From: Janthinobacterium sp. CG3
GTDB taxonomy: Bacteria > Pseudomonadota > Gammaproteobacteria > Burkholderiales > Burkholderiaceae_D
Assembly (NCBI RefSeq): GCF_000344615.1
Contig: NZ_KB467824.1
Span: forward strand, 3,745,451-3,809,450
Direction of reading: 5' to 3'
DNA length: 64,000 bases
Below, in pieces: positions 40,114 to 49,333 of this stretch (positions within the stretch are counted from its first letter, which is position 1; every line of letters begins with the position of its first letter). Position numbers and translations under genes: made by a program. Under the pieces are notes generated by a model, which was not told the origin of the DNA, searched no databases, and was given only the letters and a program-made list of their open reading frames with translations.

Positions 40114-41574
40114 ATGCAATGGGAAGTCGTCATCGGTCTTGAGAACCACGTGCAGCTCACCACCCAGTCCAAGATTTTCAGCGGCGCGCCGATCCAGTTC
40201 GGCGCCGCGGCGAACACCCAGACCAGCCCGGTCGACCTGGCGCTGCCGGGCGTGCTGCCGGTCATGAACAAGACCGCCGTCGAGCGGGCGATCCGCTTCG
40301 GCCTGGCCGTCGGCGCCACCATCGCGCCGACCTCCATCTTCGCGCGCAAGAACTATTTTTACCCGGATTCGCCGAAGGGCTACCAGATCAGCCAGTTCGA
40401 AGACCCGGTGGTGCAAGGCGGCAGCCTGACCTTCGGCTTTGAAAAGGACGGCGAGTTCGTCACCAAAACCGTCAACCTGACGCGCGCCCACCTGGAGGAG
40501 GACGCCGGCAAGTCGCTGCACGAGGACTACCACGGCATGACCGGCATCGACCTGAACCGCGCCGGCACGCCGCTACTGGAAATCGTCAGCGAGCCGGAAC
40601 TGCGCAGCGCCGCCGAGGCGGTAGCCTACGCCAAGGCGCTGCACTCGCTGGTGATGTGGTTGGGCGTGTGCGACGGCAACATGCAGGAGGGCTCGTTCCG
40701 CTGCGACGTCAACGTCTCGGTGCGCCCGGTCGGCCAGAAGGAATTCGGCACCCGCTGCGAGATCAAGAACTTGAACTCCTTCCGCTTTATCGAAGAGGCG
40801 GTGCACTACGAGGTGCGGCGGCAGATCGAGCTGATCGAGGACGGCGGCAAGGTCGAGCAGGCCACCCGTCTGTACGATCCGGACCGCAAGGAAACCCGGC
40901 AGATGCGCAGCAAGGAAGACGCCCAGGACTACCGCTACTTCCCGGACCCGGACTTGCCGCCGCTGGTCATCTCGCCGCAGTGGATCGCCCGCGTCCAGGC
41001 CGACATGCCGGAACTGCCGGAGGCGATGCGCGCCCGCTTCACCAAGGAATACGGCCTGTCCGACTACGACGGCCTGGTGCTGACGCAGTCGCAGGCGATG
41101 GCGGCGTTCTTCGAGGCGGTGCTGGCCAAGGCCGGCAAGGAACAGGCGAAGACGGCGGCCAACTGGCTGATGGGCGACGTCGCCTCGACGCTGAACCGGG
41201 AAAACGTCGACATCGTCGACGCCCCGGTGTCGGGCGCGCAACTGGCGCTGCTGCTGGCGCGCATCGCCGACGGCACCATCTCCAACAAGCTGGCCAAGGA
41301 GGTGTTCGCCGGCATGTGGCAAGCCAAGTCGGCCGACGAGAACCTGGCCGACCTGGTCATCGACGCCAAGGGCTTGAAGCAGATTTCCGACAGCGGCGCG
41401 CTGGCGGCGATCGTCGACGAGGTGCTGGCGGCCAACGCCAAGTCGGTCGAGCAATACCGCGCCGGCAAGGAAGCGGCCATCAACGCGCTGATCGGCCAGG
41501 CCATGAAGGCCTCGAAAGGCAAGGCCAACCCGGCCCAGCTGACCGAGCTGCTGAAGCAAAAGCTGGCGGGCTAA
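40114..41574 (+). CDS. gatB: Asp-tRNA(Asn)/Glu-tRNA(Gln) amidotransferase subunit B
   Basis: A 486-aa subunit that phosphorylates the misacylated tRNA and accepts ammonia from GatA. Hallmarks are [43 protein letters not shown], the Arg/Cys motif [13 protein letters not shown] and the helical C-terminal YqeY-like tail ([20 protein letters not shown]) that binds tRNA. AAAGCGAG serves as ribosome site. It is the last gene of gatCAB. Confidence 0.96.
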   Translation: MQWEVVIGLENHVQLTTQSKIFSGAPIQFGAAANTQTSPVDLALPGVLPVMNKTAVERAIRFGLAVGATIAPTSIFARKNYFYPDSPKGYQISQFEDPVVQGGSLTFGFEKDGEFVTKTVNLTRAHLEEDAGKSLHEDYHGMTGIDLNRAGTPLLEIVSEPELRSAAEAVAYAKALHSLVMWLGVCDGNMQEGSFRCDVNVSVRPVGQKEFGTRCEIKNLNSFRFIEEAVHYEVRRQIELIEDGGKVEQATRLYDPDRKETRQMRSKEDAQDYRYFPDPDLPPLVISPQWIARVQADMPELPEAMRARFTKEYGLSDYDGLVLTQSQAMAAFFEAVLAKAGKEQAKTAANWLMGDVASTLNRENVDIVDAPVSGAQLALLLARIADGTISNKLAKEVFAGMWQAKSADENLADLVIDAKGLKQISDSGALAAIVDEVLAANAKSVEQYRAGKEAAINALIGQAMKASKGKANPAQLTELLKQKLAG

Positions 41575-41694
41575 GCGAACCGGCATCGGCATAGGGGGGG
41601 CAGCCAAGGATGGCTGCGCCCCTGCCACACCACCCGCGCATGCGGCTGCGCGCCGGGTCGTCCAGCTTGCGCCGGACTACCGGCCCTCCAGGCT

Positions 41695-42663
41695 TCAATG
41701 CGGCGCCACGCTCCGGCCCCGGCGCCGCCGGATGACGCCGAGCGTGGCCAGCCCCAGCGCCAGCATCAGCGGCATGGCGGGCTCGTCAACCTGCGGCAGC
41801 ATCACCGGCGCGCTCCGCGCCCCCGCTGCCGTGCCCGAGGTGGCGATCGCCAGCGCCCAGCCCGGCAGCGCGGTGGAATCGACCACCTGCGTGTAACCCG
41901 GCGTGCTGTCCTTGAAGAAGGCGTGGAAGGACAAGTTCCAGTTCGACAAGCCCTGCGAGCTCAGGCCGGCATTGAGCGGCAGGGCCGCGCCGCGGGCGTC
42001 GAACAGCGCGTGCTGGTCGTGGCCGCCGTAGCCGACATTGCCGAGCAGTTCCTGGCGCAGGAAGGAGTCCTGCTTGGTCCACCAGAACGAACCGGGAAAC
42101 TCGCCGTCCAAGAACGACACCACGCCCATGCCGTTGCCGTTGCCGGCCCAGTTGACGGCGTTGACCGAGTGGCCCAGCGCGCCGTCCCAGCACGCGGGCG
42201 CCGTGATGCTCGGCGAGCATTTCGCCGGAAAGGCGATGTTGCCGGTGTCGCCGCGCACGGCGTGGAAGTCGGAATCGGCGCCGGTCAGGAAGGTGCGGTC
42301 GCCGCGGGCGGAGGCGATCGCCGCCTTGTTGCCCAGAATGCCGCTATAGTCAGGCCGCGCGTTCGGAGCGCCCGGCGCGCCGGTGCGGAAGGCCTCGCCG
42401 CTTTGCACCACCAACACATCGTACCGTGAAAAATTCGGCGCCGCGCTGCCGGGCCCGAAATACGTCAGGTTCCAGGCCTGTCCCGTCCCGCTGGGCAAAG
42501 TCTGTACCGAATCGGCCAGCAGCGAGATTTTTTCCTTGTATTCCGACGCCTGGTCGGCATAGCTGTACCAGAGCACCTTGAGCGGCGCCGCCTGCGCGAC
42601 CGGCGCGGCGCCCAGGCTTGCCGCGAGCGCCAGCCCGCCCCATCCGCAACGAAAATTCATCAT
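41695..42663 (-). CDS. PEP-CTERM-like sorted exported protein
   Basis: A 322-aa exported protein: the signal peptide (CGWGGLALAASLGAAPVAQA) is followed by a mature part of no family I recognise, beginning APLKVLWYSYADQASEYKEK. It has a glutamine-amidotransferase-like or ThuA-like flavour (YDVLVVQSGEAFRTG). The C-terminus (DEPAMPLMLALGLATLGVIRRRRG) has an acidic-Pro motif, a membrane helix and an Arg cluster, the plan of the PEP-CTERM sorting signal, with a weak motif. Such proteins are cut by an exosortase and released at the surface or into the matrix. The start is the first of two ATGs, with GGGGGTGG upstream. Confidence 0.65.
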   Translation of the reverse strand: MMNFRCGWGGLALAASLGAAPVAQAAPLKVLWYSYADQASEYKEKISLLADSVQTLPSGTGQAWNLTYFGPGSAAPNFSRYDVLVVQSGEAFRTGAPGAPNARPDYSGILGNKAAIASARGDRTFLTGADSDFHAVRGDTGNIAFPAKCSPSITAPACWDGALGHSVNAVNWAGNGNGMGVVSFLDGEFPGSFWWTKQDSFLRQELLGNVGYGGHDQHALFDARGAALPLNAGLSSQGLSNWNLSFHAFFKDSTPGYTQVVDSTALPGWALAIATSGTAAGARSAPVMLPQVDEPAMPLMLALGLATLGVIRRRRGRSVAPH

Positions 42664-42975
42664 GACCACCCCCATTGGAAAGTAAGAAGGTTCATGCATA
42701 TATCGGGCCAGACGCCGCCGCGCCGGTGCGCGCGGCGCCACGGCCCGGCCTGCCCGGTAGCGCAGCCGCCCCCTGTCAGATTTCCCGACACCGGCGAACG
42801 CGGGGACAGACCAAGATTTTCGACAAAGCTTTCTCGCGACACGAGCAAACCGGGGACAGACCACGATTTCCCGGAAAGCTTTCCCGGAAATCGTGGTCTG
42901 TCCCCGGTGTAGCGCCCTGCGCCGCCGGCGGCGAACGGGTATCATCATGGACCGTCCACCCGCCGCGAGAATCCC
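42664..42975. other. Divergent intergenic region carrying repeats
   Basis: 312 bp between the PEP-CTERM-like gene and the oxidoreductase. It contains the 60-bp palindrome at 42849-42908 and, just before it (42801-42846), a degenerate relative beginning GGGGACAGACCAAGATTTTC. Apart from these I see no gene. Confidence 0.6.
42849..42908. repeat. Palindromic interspersed repeat, copy B
   Basis: A 60-bp inverted repeat. The left arm starts ACCGGGGACAGACCACGATT and the right arm ends with its complement, with one mismatch in 30 bp. It shares termini and core with copy A (30715-30788). Confidence 0.88.
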
Positions 42976-44010
42976 ATGCAAAAAATAAAAACTGGTTTGG
43001 TTGGCTACGGCTTTGCCGGCTCGACCTTCCACGCCCCGGTATTGACGGCCGTCGAGACGCTGGAACTGACCGCGGTCGCCTCCAGCAAGCCCGAGCTGGT
43101 CCACAAGGATTGGCCGGCCGCCACCGTGTACGCCGACGCGGCGCAACTGTTCGCCGACGCGTCGATAGAACTGGTGGTCATCGCGGCGCCGAACGAGGCG
43201 CACTTCAGCCTGGCGCACGCCGCCCTGCTGGCGGGCAAGCACGTGGTGGTCGACAAGCCCTTCACCCTCACCAGCGCCGAGGCCGAGACGCTGATCGCCT
43301 GCGCCAAGGCGGCCGGGCGCGTGCTCAGCGTGTACCATAACCGCCGCTGGGACGCCGACTTCCTGAGCTTGAAGGCGCTGCTGGCGCAAGGCACGCTGGG
43401 CCGCGTGACGAGCTTTGAATCGCACTTCGACCGTTTCCGCCCCGACATCAAACAGCGCTGGCGCGAATCGGCCGCGCCGGGCGGCGGCCTGCTGTACGAC
43501 CTCGGCCCGCACATGCTCGACCAGGCCTTGCAACTGTTCGGCCCGCCGCAGCGGCTGTACGCCGACATCGCGCTGCTGCGCGACGGCGCCGCCGCGGTCG
43601 ACTACTTCCACCTGGTGCTGTATTACGAACGCCTGCGCGTGGTGCTGCAGGCGGGCTGCCTGGTCAACGCGCCGACGGCGCGCTTCGCCGTGCACGGCGA
43701 CAAGGGCAGCTTCGTCAAATTCGGCCTGGACCCGCAGGAAGACGCCTTGAAAGCCGGCGGCCGCCCGGGCCAGCCCGGCTGGGGCCGCGACCCGGTGCAC
43801 GGCGCGCTGCACCTGGCCGACGCCGCCGACGGCCAGGCCCGGCACCTGCCGATGGCCGACGGCTGCTATCAACACTTCTACCAGGGCATGGCCGACGCCA
43901 TCCGCAACGGCGCCCCGGCGCCGGTGGCGGCGCAAGACGCGCTGGCGACGATACGCCTGATCGAGGCGGCCCTGCGCAGCGCCGGCGAGGGCCGTGTTGT
44001 CGCGGTCTGA
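42976..44010 (+). CDS. Gfo/Idh/MocA-family oxidoreductase
   Basis: A 344-aa NAD(P)-dependent oxidoreductase. The N-terminal Rossmann fold starts with KIKTGLVGYGFAGSTFHAP (GxGxxG variant). The EKP-type motif is VVVDKPFTLTSAEAE, and the C-terminal domain has the catalytic HxxD-like GPHMLDQALQLFG. It resembles E. coli YdgJ/scyllo-inositol dehydrogenase-like enzymes, but the substrate cannot be decided. It stands alone after the repeat-containing region. Confidence 0.88.
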   Translation: MQKIKTGLVGYGFAGSTFHAPVLTAVETLELTAVASSKPELVHKDWPAATVYADAAQLFADASIELVVIAAPNEAHFSLAHAALLAGKHVVVDKPFTLTSAEAETLIACAKAAGRVLSVYHNRRWDADFLSLKALLAQGTLGRVTSFESHFDRFRPDIKQRWRESAAPGGGLLYDLGPHMLDQALQLFGPPQRLYADIALLRDGAAAVDYFHLVLYYERLRVVLQAGCLVNAPTARFAVHGDKGSFVKFGLDPQEDALKAGGRPGQPGWGRDPVHGALHLADAADGQARHLPMADGCYQHFYQGMADAIRNGAPAPVAAQDALATIRLIEAALRSAGEGRVVAV

Positions 44011-44059
44011 GCTTGATGCCGTTAAATGACGCGGCTGCGGCGCTGAAATCGTTAAAACC

Positions 44060-44125
44060 AAGGGCGTAACCCCGGGGCCAGCCCCCCCAGGGTCTGACCC
44101 CTTTGCTTGATTTCAGCGTTGCCGG
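44060..44125. repeat. Intergenic GGGGTCTGACCCC-type element
   Basis: CCCCGGGGCCAGCCCCCC, then AGGGTCTGACCCCTTTGCTT. The GGTCTGACCCC core with a following TTTGCTT also occurs at 63684-63720. No gene present. Confidence 0.4.
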
Positions 44126-44131
44126 CCCGAC

Positions 44132-44773
44132 CTACGCCGCCATATACCTGCCATGCTTGTGGTTGGTCGCCAGCGACAAGTTCAGCACCACCGCGCCCAG
44201 GATGGAGATCGCGATCATCATAGGCTCGACGACAAAAGCCGAACCGAGCAGGATGGCGCAATCGAGCGCCATCTGCACCTTGCCGGCGCGCCAGCCGCGC
44301 GTTTCCTGCAGATACAGGGCGAGCACGCTAAAGCCGCCCAGGCTGGCTTTGTGGCGGAACAGGATCAACATGCCCACGCCCATCAGCATGCCGCCGACGA
44401 CGCCGGCCACCACCGGGTGCAGCCACTCGAAGCGCAGCAGCGCCGACGAATACTCGGTAAACAAGGCCACCAGCGCCAGCGCGAGCAGGCTCTTGACGGT
44501 GAACGCCAGCCCCATGCGCTTGAGCGCGAAGACATAAAACGGCAGGTTGATGCCGACCAGCAGCAGGCCGAAATTGATGCCGCTGGCGTAATGCGACAGG
44601 AAGGCCACGCCGGTCACGCCGCCGGTCAGCAGGCCGGCCTTCTTGTACATGGCGATGCCGAGCGCCACCACCAGCGTGCCGGTAAGCAAGGCTTGGAGGT
44701 CTTCAAACAGGGAGTGGCACGCCTGCGTGTTGGCGGGCGGGTCGGCGCTGGGCCGGTTTTGAGGGGCGGACAT
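44132..44773 (-). CDS. YitT-family membrane protein
   Basis: 213 aa from the ATG at 44773 (MSAPQNRPS); a longer start would add 21 unlikely residues. Five or six membrane helices are visible, with the family motif LLTGGVTGVAFLSHYASGI and the NLPFYVFALKRMG loop. YitT/DUF161 proteins are common inner-membrane proteins of unknown transport function. The second half (GVGMLILFRHKASLGGFSVL) repeats the motif pattern of the first, typical of the family. It stands alone. Confidence 0.85.
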   Translation of the reverse strand: MSAPQNRPSADPPANTQACHSLFEDLQALLTGTLVVALGIAMYKKAGLLTGGVTGVAFLSHYASGINFGLLLVGINLPFYVFALKRMGLAFTVKSLLALALVALFTEYSSALLRFEWLHPVVAGVVGGMLMGVGMLILFRHKASLGGFSVLALYLQETRGWRAGKVQMALDCAILLGSAFVVEPMMIAISILGAVVLNLSLATNHKHGRYMAA

Positions 44774-44893
44774 CGGCGTGCTTCCATGGCGGCGGAGGAA
44801 GCAATTGATTATACGCAGCTGCGCGCCGCTGCCCATCCGCCATCGTGCCTAGGCCGCCCAGGCCAGCGCCGCTTAAACGGCGCTGGCCGGGCC

Positions 44894-45769
44894 TTACGGC
44901 TGGCTGCCGCGCGGGGCTTCCAGCAAGCCGTCCAGCCAGTGCAAGATCTGGCCAAAGATCTTGTCCCGGTTGAGTTCGTTGAAATTCTCGTGGTAATTAT
45001 CCGGATAAAAATGGTATTCCAGCAGCGCCGGCGAGATCGACGCCAGCATCGCCTGCGACGCGGCGGCGTCGGCCAGCTTGTCGTCGCCGGCGACCACGCC
45101 GAACACCGGAAAGCGCCAGGCCGGCAAGCGGCTGGCCAGCCCGGACTGGGCCGACGTCAGCGCGGCGGCGAAACGCACCGTCACCTCGGTGGCGCGGACG
45201 TTGTCCTTTTCGTCGGCGACATGGCGCGCGATGATGCCGCGGTCGTGCGTCAGCACCTCGGTCAGGGAACCGAGCGGCACCTTCATGGTCGGAAACACCC
45301 TGGCGAGGAAATCGGATAGCAGCAGCAACACCTTCGGCACCTTGATCGCGTTCACGTAGTACGGCGAGGACAGGATGAAGCCCTTGATGTCGGCGTCGCC
45401 GGCGAAGCGCGCCAGGCCCAGGTGGGTGGCGATCAGCGCACCCATCGAATGCCCCATGACGAAGATCGGCAGGCCCGGATAGTGGCGCTTGACCCATTGC
45501 AAGAACAGCTCGGCGTCGTCGAGGAAACTGTCGAAGCCGGGAATGTCGACCCGCTTCTTGCCGTCGTGGCCGCACATGTCGAAACTCACCGTGGCGATGC
45601 CATGGGCGCGGAAATACAGCGCCGGCGTCACATAGTCGCCGGCGTGCGCCATGCCGCCGTGGATTGCCAGGATCACCGCGCGCGGCTGCTCCGGCTGCCA
45701 GATATGGATGTGCCGCGCGACCAGATCGCTGCATGTGAGCAGCGCCAGCTTATCCTCGGAAAATCTCAT
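44894..45769 (-). CDS. Alpha/beta hydrolase (monoacylglycerol lipase/lysophospholipase type)
   Basis: 291 aa from the ATG at 45769, which has AAGGCGG upstream. It is an alpha/beta hydrolase with oxyanion strand VILAIHGGMAHAGDY, nucleophile Ser108 in VMGHSMGALIA, acidic residue in VVAGDDKLAD and catalytic His in FYPDNYHENFNE. This is the PldB/Serine aminopeptidase S33 group, which hydrolyses lysophospholipids or monoacylglycerols. No signal peptide, so cytoplasmic. The exact substrate is unknown. Confidence 0.85.
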   Translation of the reverse strand: MRFSEDKLALLTCSDLVARHIHIWQPEQPRAVILAIHGGMAHAGDYVTPALYFRAHGIATVSFDMCGHDGKKRVDIPGFDSFLDDAELFLQWVKRHYPGLPIFVMGHSMGALIATHLGLARFAGDADIKGFILSSPYYVNAIKVPKVLLLLSDFLARVFPTMKVPLGSLTEVLTHDRGIIARHVADEKDNVRATEVTVRFAAALTSAQSGLASRLPAWRFPVFGVVAGDDKLADAAASQAMLASISPALLEYHFYPDNYHENFNELNRDKIFGQILHWLDGLLEAPRGSQP

Positions 45770-45901
45770 GTGACCGCCTTCGCATTGTATATATGACATG
45801 GTTGCAGCTTAACCTAAATCGGCGCCGCCATGAGGCGGCGACGCACAAAAGATCAAGGAACAAGGTAAGCCGGGATCGAGTCGCTCGCAGGCGGCTCCGG
45901 T

Positions 45902-46564
45902 TTAGATGCCGTAGCGGCCGCGGTAGGCCGCCACCGCGTCCTTGTATTGCAGCAGCCCGGGGTCGGCGCCGGCGCCGTTCAGGTAGGCGAACAGGTCGTC
46001 GAGGTTGCCGATCGAGATGACCGGGATGCCGTAGGCCTTGCTGACCTCTTGCACCGCCGAGCTCGGCGACAGTTCGCCGTCCTTGCCCGAGCGCTCCATG
46101 CGGTCCAGCGCGATCAGCACGGCGCACGGTTCGGCGCCGGCGGCGCGGATCATGTCGACCGACTCGCGCACCGAGGTGCCGGCCGAGATGACGTCGTCGA
46201 TGATGACGACCTTGCCCTGCAGCTTGGCGCCGACGATGGTGCCGCCCTCGCCGTGGTCCTTGGCTTCCTTGCGGTTGAAGGCGAACGAGGTGTTGCGGCC
46301 CTTGCCGGCCAGCGCCACGGCGGTGGCCGAGGCCAGCGTGATGCCCTTGTAGGCCGGACCGAACAGCATGTCGAATTCAACGCCGGAGTCGAGCAGGGTC
46401 TGGGCGTAGAACTGCGCCAGTTGCGCCAGCGTGGCGCCGTCGTGGAACAGGCCGGCGTTGAAGAAGTACGGCGACTGGCGCCCGGCCTTCGTGGTGAAGT
46501 CGCCGAAGCGCAACACGCCCGTCGACACTGAAAACGCGATAAACTGTTGACGTAAATTGTTCAC
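45902..46564 (-). CDS. pyrE: Orotate phosphoribosyltransferase
   Basis: 220 aa from the GTG at 46564 ([11 protein letters not shown]), with GAGG at good spacing; the longer ORF is not conserved. It makes orotidine 5'-phosphate from orotate and PRPP. PRPP loop: [18 protein letters not shown]. Other motifs: [24 protein letters not shown] and [13 protein letters not shown], the mobile catalytic loop. It diverges from xthA; only about 110 bp separates the two starts, so their promoters overlap. Confidence 0.95.
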   Translation of the reverse strand: MNNLRQQFIAFSVSTGVLRFGDFTTKAGRQSPYFFNAGLFHDGATLAQLAQFYAQTLLDSGVEFDMLFGPAYKGITLASATAVALAGKGRNTSFAFNRKEAKDHGEGGTIVGAKLQGKVVIIDDVISAGTSVRESVDMIRAAGAEPCAVLIALDRMERSGKDGELSPSSAVQEVSKAYGIPVISIGNLDDLFAYLNGAGADPGLLQYKDAVAAYRGRYGI

Positions 46565-46673
46565 GATGGCCTCATTTATTAAAAGTGACTGTATTTTAAT
46601 CCGCGCGCCCCGGCGCGACAATCAATCCCGCAGGCCGGTTGCGCGCCGGCCCGCCCTCTTCCCCCCCCTATCT

Positions 46674-47444
46674 ATGCCAAAAATCATTTCCGCCAACTTG
46701 AACGGCATCCGTTCGGCGTCCAAAAAAGGCTTCTTCACCTGGATGGCGGCGCAGTCGGCCGACTTCATCTGCGTGCAAGAGTTGAAGGCGCAACTGCCCG
46801 ACATGACGCCCGAGTTCCTCAACCCCGGCAACTACCACGGCCATTTCCACTACGCCGAGAAGAAAGGCTATTCCGGCACCGGCGTCTATAGCAAACTGGC
46901 GCCCGACGCCGTCCACATCGGCTTCGGCAGCCCGGAGTTCGACGCCGAGGGCCGCTACGTGCGCTGCGATTTCGGCACCCTGTCGGTGATTTCCGTGTAT
47001 TGCCCGTCCGGCTCGTCCTCGCCGGAGCGCCAGGAAGCCAAGTTCCGCTTCATGGCATTGTTCCTGCCGCACCTGCTGCAACTCAAGGCCGAGGGCCGCG
47101 AAGTGGTCATCTGCGGCGACTGGAACATCGCCCACAACGAGATCGACTTGAAGAATTGGAAGGGCAACAAGAAGAATTCCGGTTTCCTGCCGGAAGAGCG
47201 CGCCTGGCTGACGCGGGTCTTCGACGAAGTCGGCTTCGTCGACGTGCACCGCGGCCTCGACAAGCGCGAGGAGCAATACACCTGGTGGAGCAACCGCGGC
47301 CAGGCCTGGGCCAAGAACGTCGGCTGGCGCATCGACTACCACGTCGCCACGCCCGGCATCGCGGCGCAGGCCAAGACCGTGGCGATCTACAAGGACGAGC
47401 GCTTTTCCGACCACGCGCCGTTGACGATCGACTATTCGATATAA
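46674..47444 (+). CDS. xthA: Exodeoxyribonuclease III
   Basis: A 256-aa exonuclease/AP endonuclease of the EEP fold. KIISANLNGIRSASKKGFF (Asn metal ligand), CVQELKAQ (catalytic Glu), YCPSGSSSPERQEAK, CGDWNIAHNEIDLKNWKGNK (Asp/Asn pair) and SDHAPLTIDY (Asp-His at the C-terminus) complete the active site. It repairs abasic sites in DNA. The ATG at 46674 is chosen over an earlier ATG in frame (46557) because the family begins at MPKIIS. Confidence 0.95.
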   Translation: MPKIISANLNGIRSASKKGFFTWMAAQSADFICVQELKAQLPDMTPEFLNPGNYHGHFHYAEKKGYSGTGVYSKLAPDAVHIGFGSPEFDAEGRYVRCDFGTLSVISVYCPSGSSSPERQEAKFRFMALFLPHLLQLKAEGREVVICGDWNIAHNEIDLKNWKGNKKNSGFLPEERAWLTRVFDEVGFVDVHRGLDKREEQYTWWSNRGQAWAKNVGWRIDYHVATPGIAAQAKTVAIYKDERFSDHAPLTIDYSI

Positions 47445-47451
47445 GCGTTGT

Positions 47452-47498
47452 CGTAGGCCGGCTTAGCCGGCGGCATTACCGCACGGCTAGCCCGGGCG
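47452..47498. repeat. Short REP-like hairpin after xthA
   Basis: GTAGGCCGGCTTAGCCGG followed by CGGCTAGCCCGGGC gives an imperfect fold. The GTAGGCCGGCTTAGCCGG start resembles the elements at 7723 and 60804. It lies between convergent xthA and the RluA gene and may terminate transcription. Confidence 0.4.
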
Positions 47499-47505
47499 GC
47501 GCGGT

Positions 47506-48432
47506 TCAGGCGAACGCGTCCAGGTCGAGCGTCCTGCCGCTTTCAAATTGGCGCCATTCGCCCGTCAGCGGATCGGTGAACGAAATCGCCCGCGCCAGCA
47601 GTTGCAGCGGCGCCGAGACGTCGTCCTCCTTGCACGGCAGCGCCACCGGATAGAAGGCGTCGTTAATGATGGGCACGCCCAGCGCCGCCATGTGCACGCG
47701 CAACTGGTGCTTGCGGCCGGTGTGCGGGCGCAGCCGGTATAGCGCTGCGGCGCCGCGCGCTTCGATAACGTCGACCTCGGTTTCCGAATTCGCCTCGCCG
47801 GCCACCTCCCGCATGCGGAAGAAGGGCTCGCCTTCAACCATGCGGCTGCGGTGGACGAAGGGGTAGTCGCGCCCCGCCAGCGGCGCCGCCAGCGCCTCGT
47901 AGACCTTGCTGACCTCGCGCCGTTGGAACAGCGACTGGTAGGCGCCGCGACTGGCTTGCCGGCTGGAAAAAACCACCACGCCGGCGGTCTCGCGGTCGAG
48001 CCGGTGGATCGGGCTCAGGTCGTCCAGCGCCAGCTTTTTCTTCAGGCGCACCAGCAGCGTCTCGCGCAGGAAGCGCCCGCTGGGTATCATCGGCAGGAAA
48101 TGCGGCTTGTCGACGACGACCAGGTGCTCGTCCTGGAACAGGATGCGCTCCTCGAACGGGATCGGGGTTTCGCGCCCCAGCTCGCGGTAGTAAAAGATGC
48201 GCATGCCGCGGCGGAACTGGCTGCCCGGCTGCAGCGCGACGCCGTCGCCGCTGACGACCTCGCCGCGCGCCATGCGCTCGCCCCACTCCGCCCTTGTTAC
48301 CAGCGGGAAGCGTTCGACCAGGAAGCTGAGCATGTCGGCCCAGCCGCCTTCGGGCAGCCACAGGTAGCTGGGCGCGACGCCGTCGCGCACCGGCAGCGGC
48401 GCCGGCCGCGGCGCCTCCTTGCGCGGCGTCAC
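47506..48432 (-). CDS. RluA-family pseudouridine synthase
   Basis: 308 aa from a GTG at 48432, 13 bases before... the M48 gene's last codon side; an ATG at 48492 is possible but overlaps the M48 gene by 47 bp. The catalytic Asp is in PIHRLDRETAGVV, followed by YEALAAPLAG and the RPHTGRKHQLRVHMAALG motif of RluA-type synthases. An S4-like N-terminal part (~45-90) is visible. It isomerises uridines in rRNA or tRNA; the family does not fix the site. It is last in the metX-led minus-strand group. Confidence 0.85.
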   Translation of the reverse strand: MTPRKEAPRPAPLPVRDGVAPSYLWLPEGGWADMLSFLVERFPLVTRAEWGERMARGEVVSGDGVALQPGSQFRRGMRIFYYRELGRETPIPFEERILFQDEHLVVVDKPHFLPMIPSGRFLRETLLVRLKKKLALDDLSPIHRLDRETAGVVVFSSRQASRGAYQSLFQRREVSKVYEALAAPLAGRDYPFVHRSRMVEGEPFFRMREVAGEANSETEVDVIEARGAAALYRLRPHTGRKHQLRVHMAALGVPIINDAFYPVALPCKEDDVSAPLQLLARAISFTDPLTGEWRQFESGRTLDLDAFA

Positions 48433-48445
48433 GCTGGCCGCGCCA

Positions 48446-49333
48446 TTATTTGCTGGCGATCGCGCTGCTGCGGTAGGCCGGCAGTTTCTCAACGCTGACG
48501 CCCTTGCTGCGCGCGTACAGCGGCAACACCTGGCCCATGTGGCTCTGCATGATGTCGATGCGGTCGGCGCCGGACGGATGGGTCGACATGAAGGCCGGCG
48601 GCGCGCTCTTGTTCAGCGAGCCCATTTTTTGCCACAGCACGATGCCGGCGCGCGGGTCGAAGCCGGCGCGCGCGGCCAGGTCCAGCCCGACCAGGTCGGC
48701 TTCGCGCTCGTCGTCGCGCGAGTAATGCAGGCTCAAACCCTTGGCCGCCATGTCGGCGACGGTGCCGGTGATGCGCGGGTCGACGCCGAACAGGGCCGCC
48801 GCGCCGGCGCCGAGCAAGCGGCTGCCGATCGAGGTGGCGTTGGTTTTGGCGGCCTGGGCGCGGCCGTGCTCGCGCAACGCGTGGGCGATTTCATGGCCCA
48901 TGACCACCGCCACCTCGTCGTCGCTCAGCTTGAGCGTCGTCAGGATGCCGCTGTAGAACGCGATGCGCCCGCCCGGCATGCAGAAGGCGTTCACCTGCGG
49001 CGAGTTGAGCAGGTTGACTTCCCATTTCCACTGCGCCGATTGCTCGTTCCAGCGCGGCGCGTACGGCGTCAGGCGCGCGGCGATGGCGCGCAGGCGCTTC
49101 ACCTGCGGATGCGCGGCGTCGACCAGCGCGCCCTTTTGCTGCGCCTCGTCCATCATCTCGGCGTACTGGCTTTGCGCCTGCTGGTCCACTTCCTGCTGGT
49201 CCTGCAGATTGCGCCACCTCGACAGCGGCTTGACTTCGATACCGTCCTGTACGGACGGCGCTTGCTCGCCCAGCGCCAAACCGGCGCAGGCGGAAAGGCT
49301 CAAGAGAACCGTCAGACGTTTTAATGCGATCAT
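48446..49333 (-). CDS. M48-family zinc metallopeptidase
   Basis: 295 aa from the ATG that overlaps the ampG stop (ATGA at 49330-49333). The signal peptide ends near LSACAGLALG (a lipobox LSAC is present, so it may be lipidated). Zinc motif HEIAH in VVMGHEIAHALREHGRA, third ligand Glu in EREADLVGLDLA, then FMSTHPSGADRI. This is the periplasmic Oma1/BepA/LoiP-like group, involved in outer-membrane quality control. Coupling to ampG is unusual but clear from the overlap. Confidence 0.9.
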   Translation of the reverse strand: MIALKRLTVLLSLSACAGLALGEQAPSVQDGIEVKPLSRWRNLQDQQEVDQQAQSQYAEMMDEAQQKGALVDAAHPQVKRLRAIAARLTPYAPRWNEQSAQWKWEVNLLNSPQVNAFCMPGGRIAFYSGILTTLKLSDDEVAVVMGHEIAHALREHGRAQAAKTNATSIGSRLLGAGAAALFGVDPRITGTVADMAAKGLSLHYSRDDEREADLVGLDLAARAGFDPRAGIVLWQKMGSLNKSAPPAFMSTHPSGADRIDIMQSHMGQVLPLYARSKGVSVEKLPAYRSSAIASK

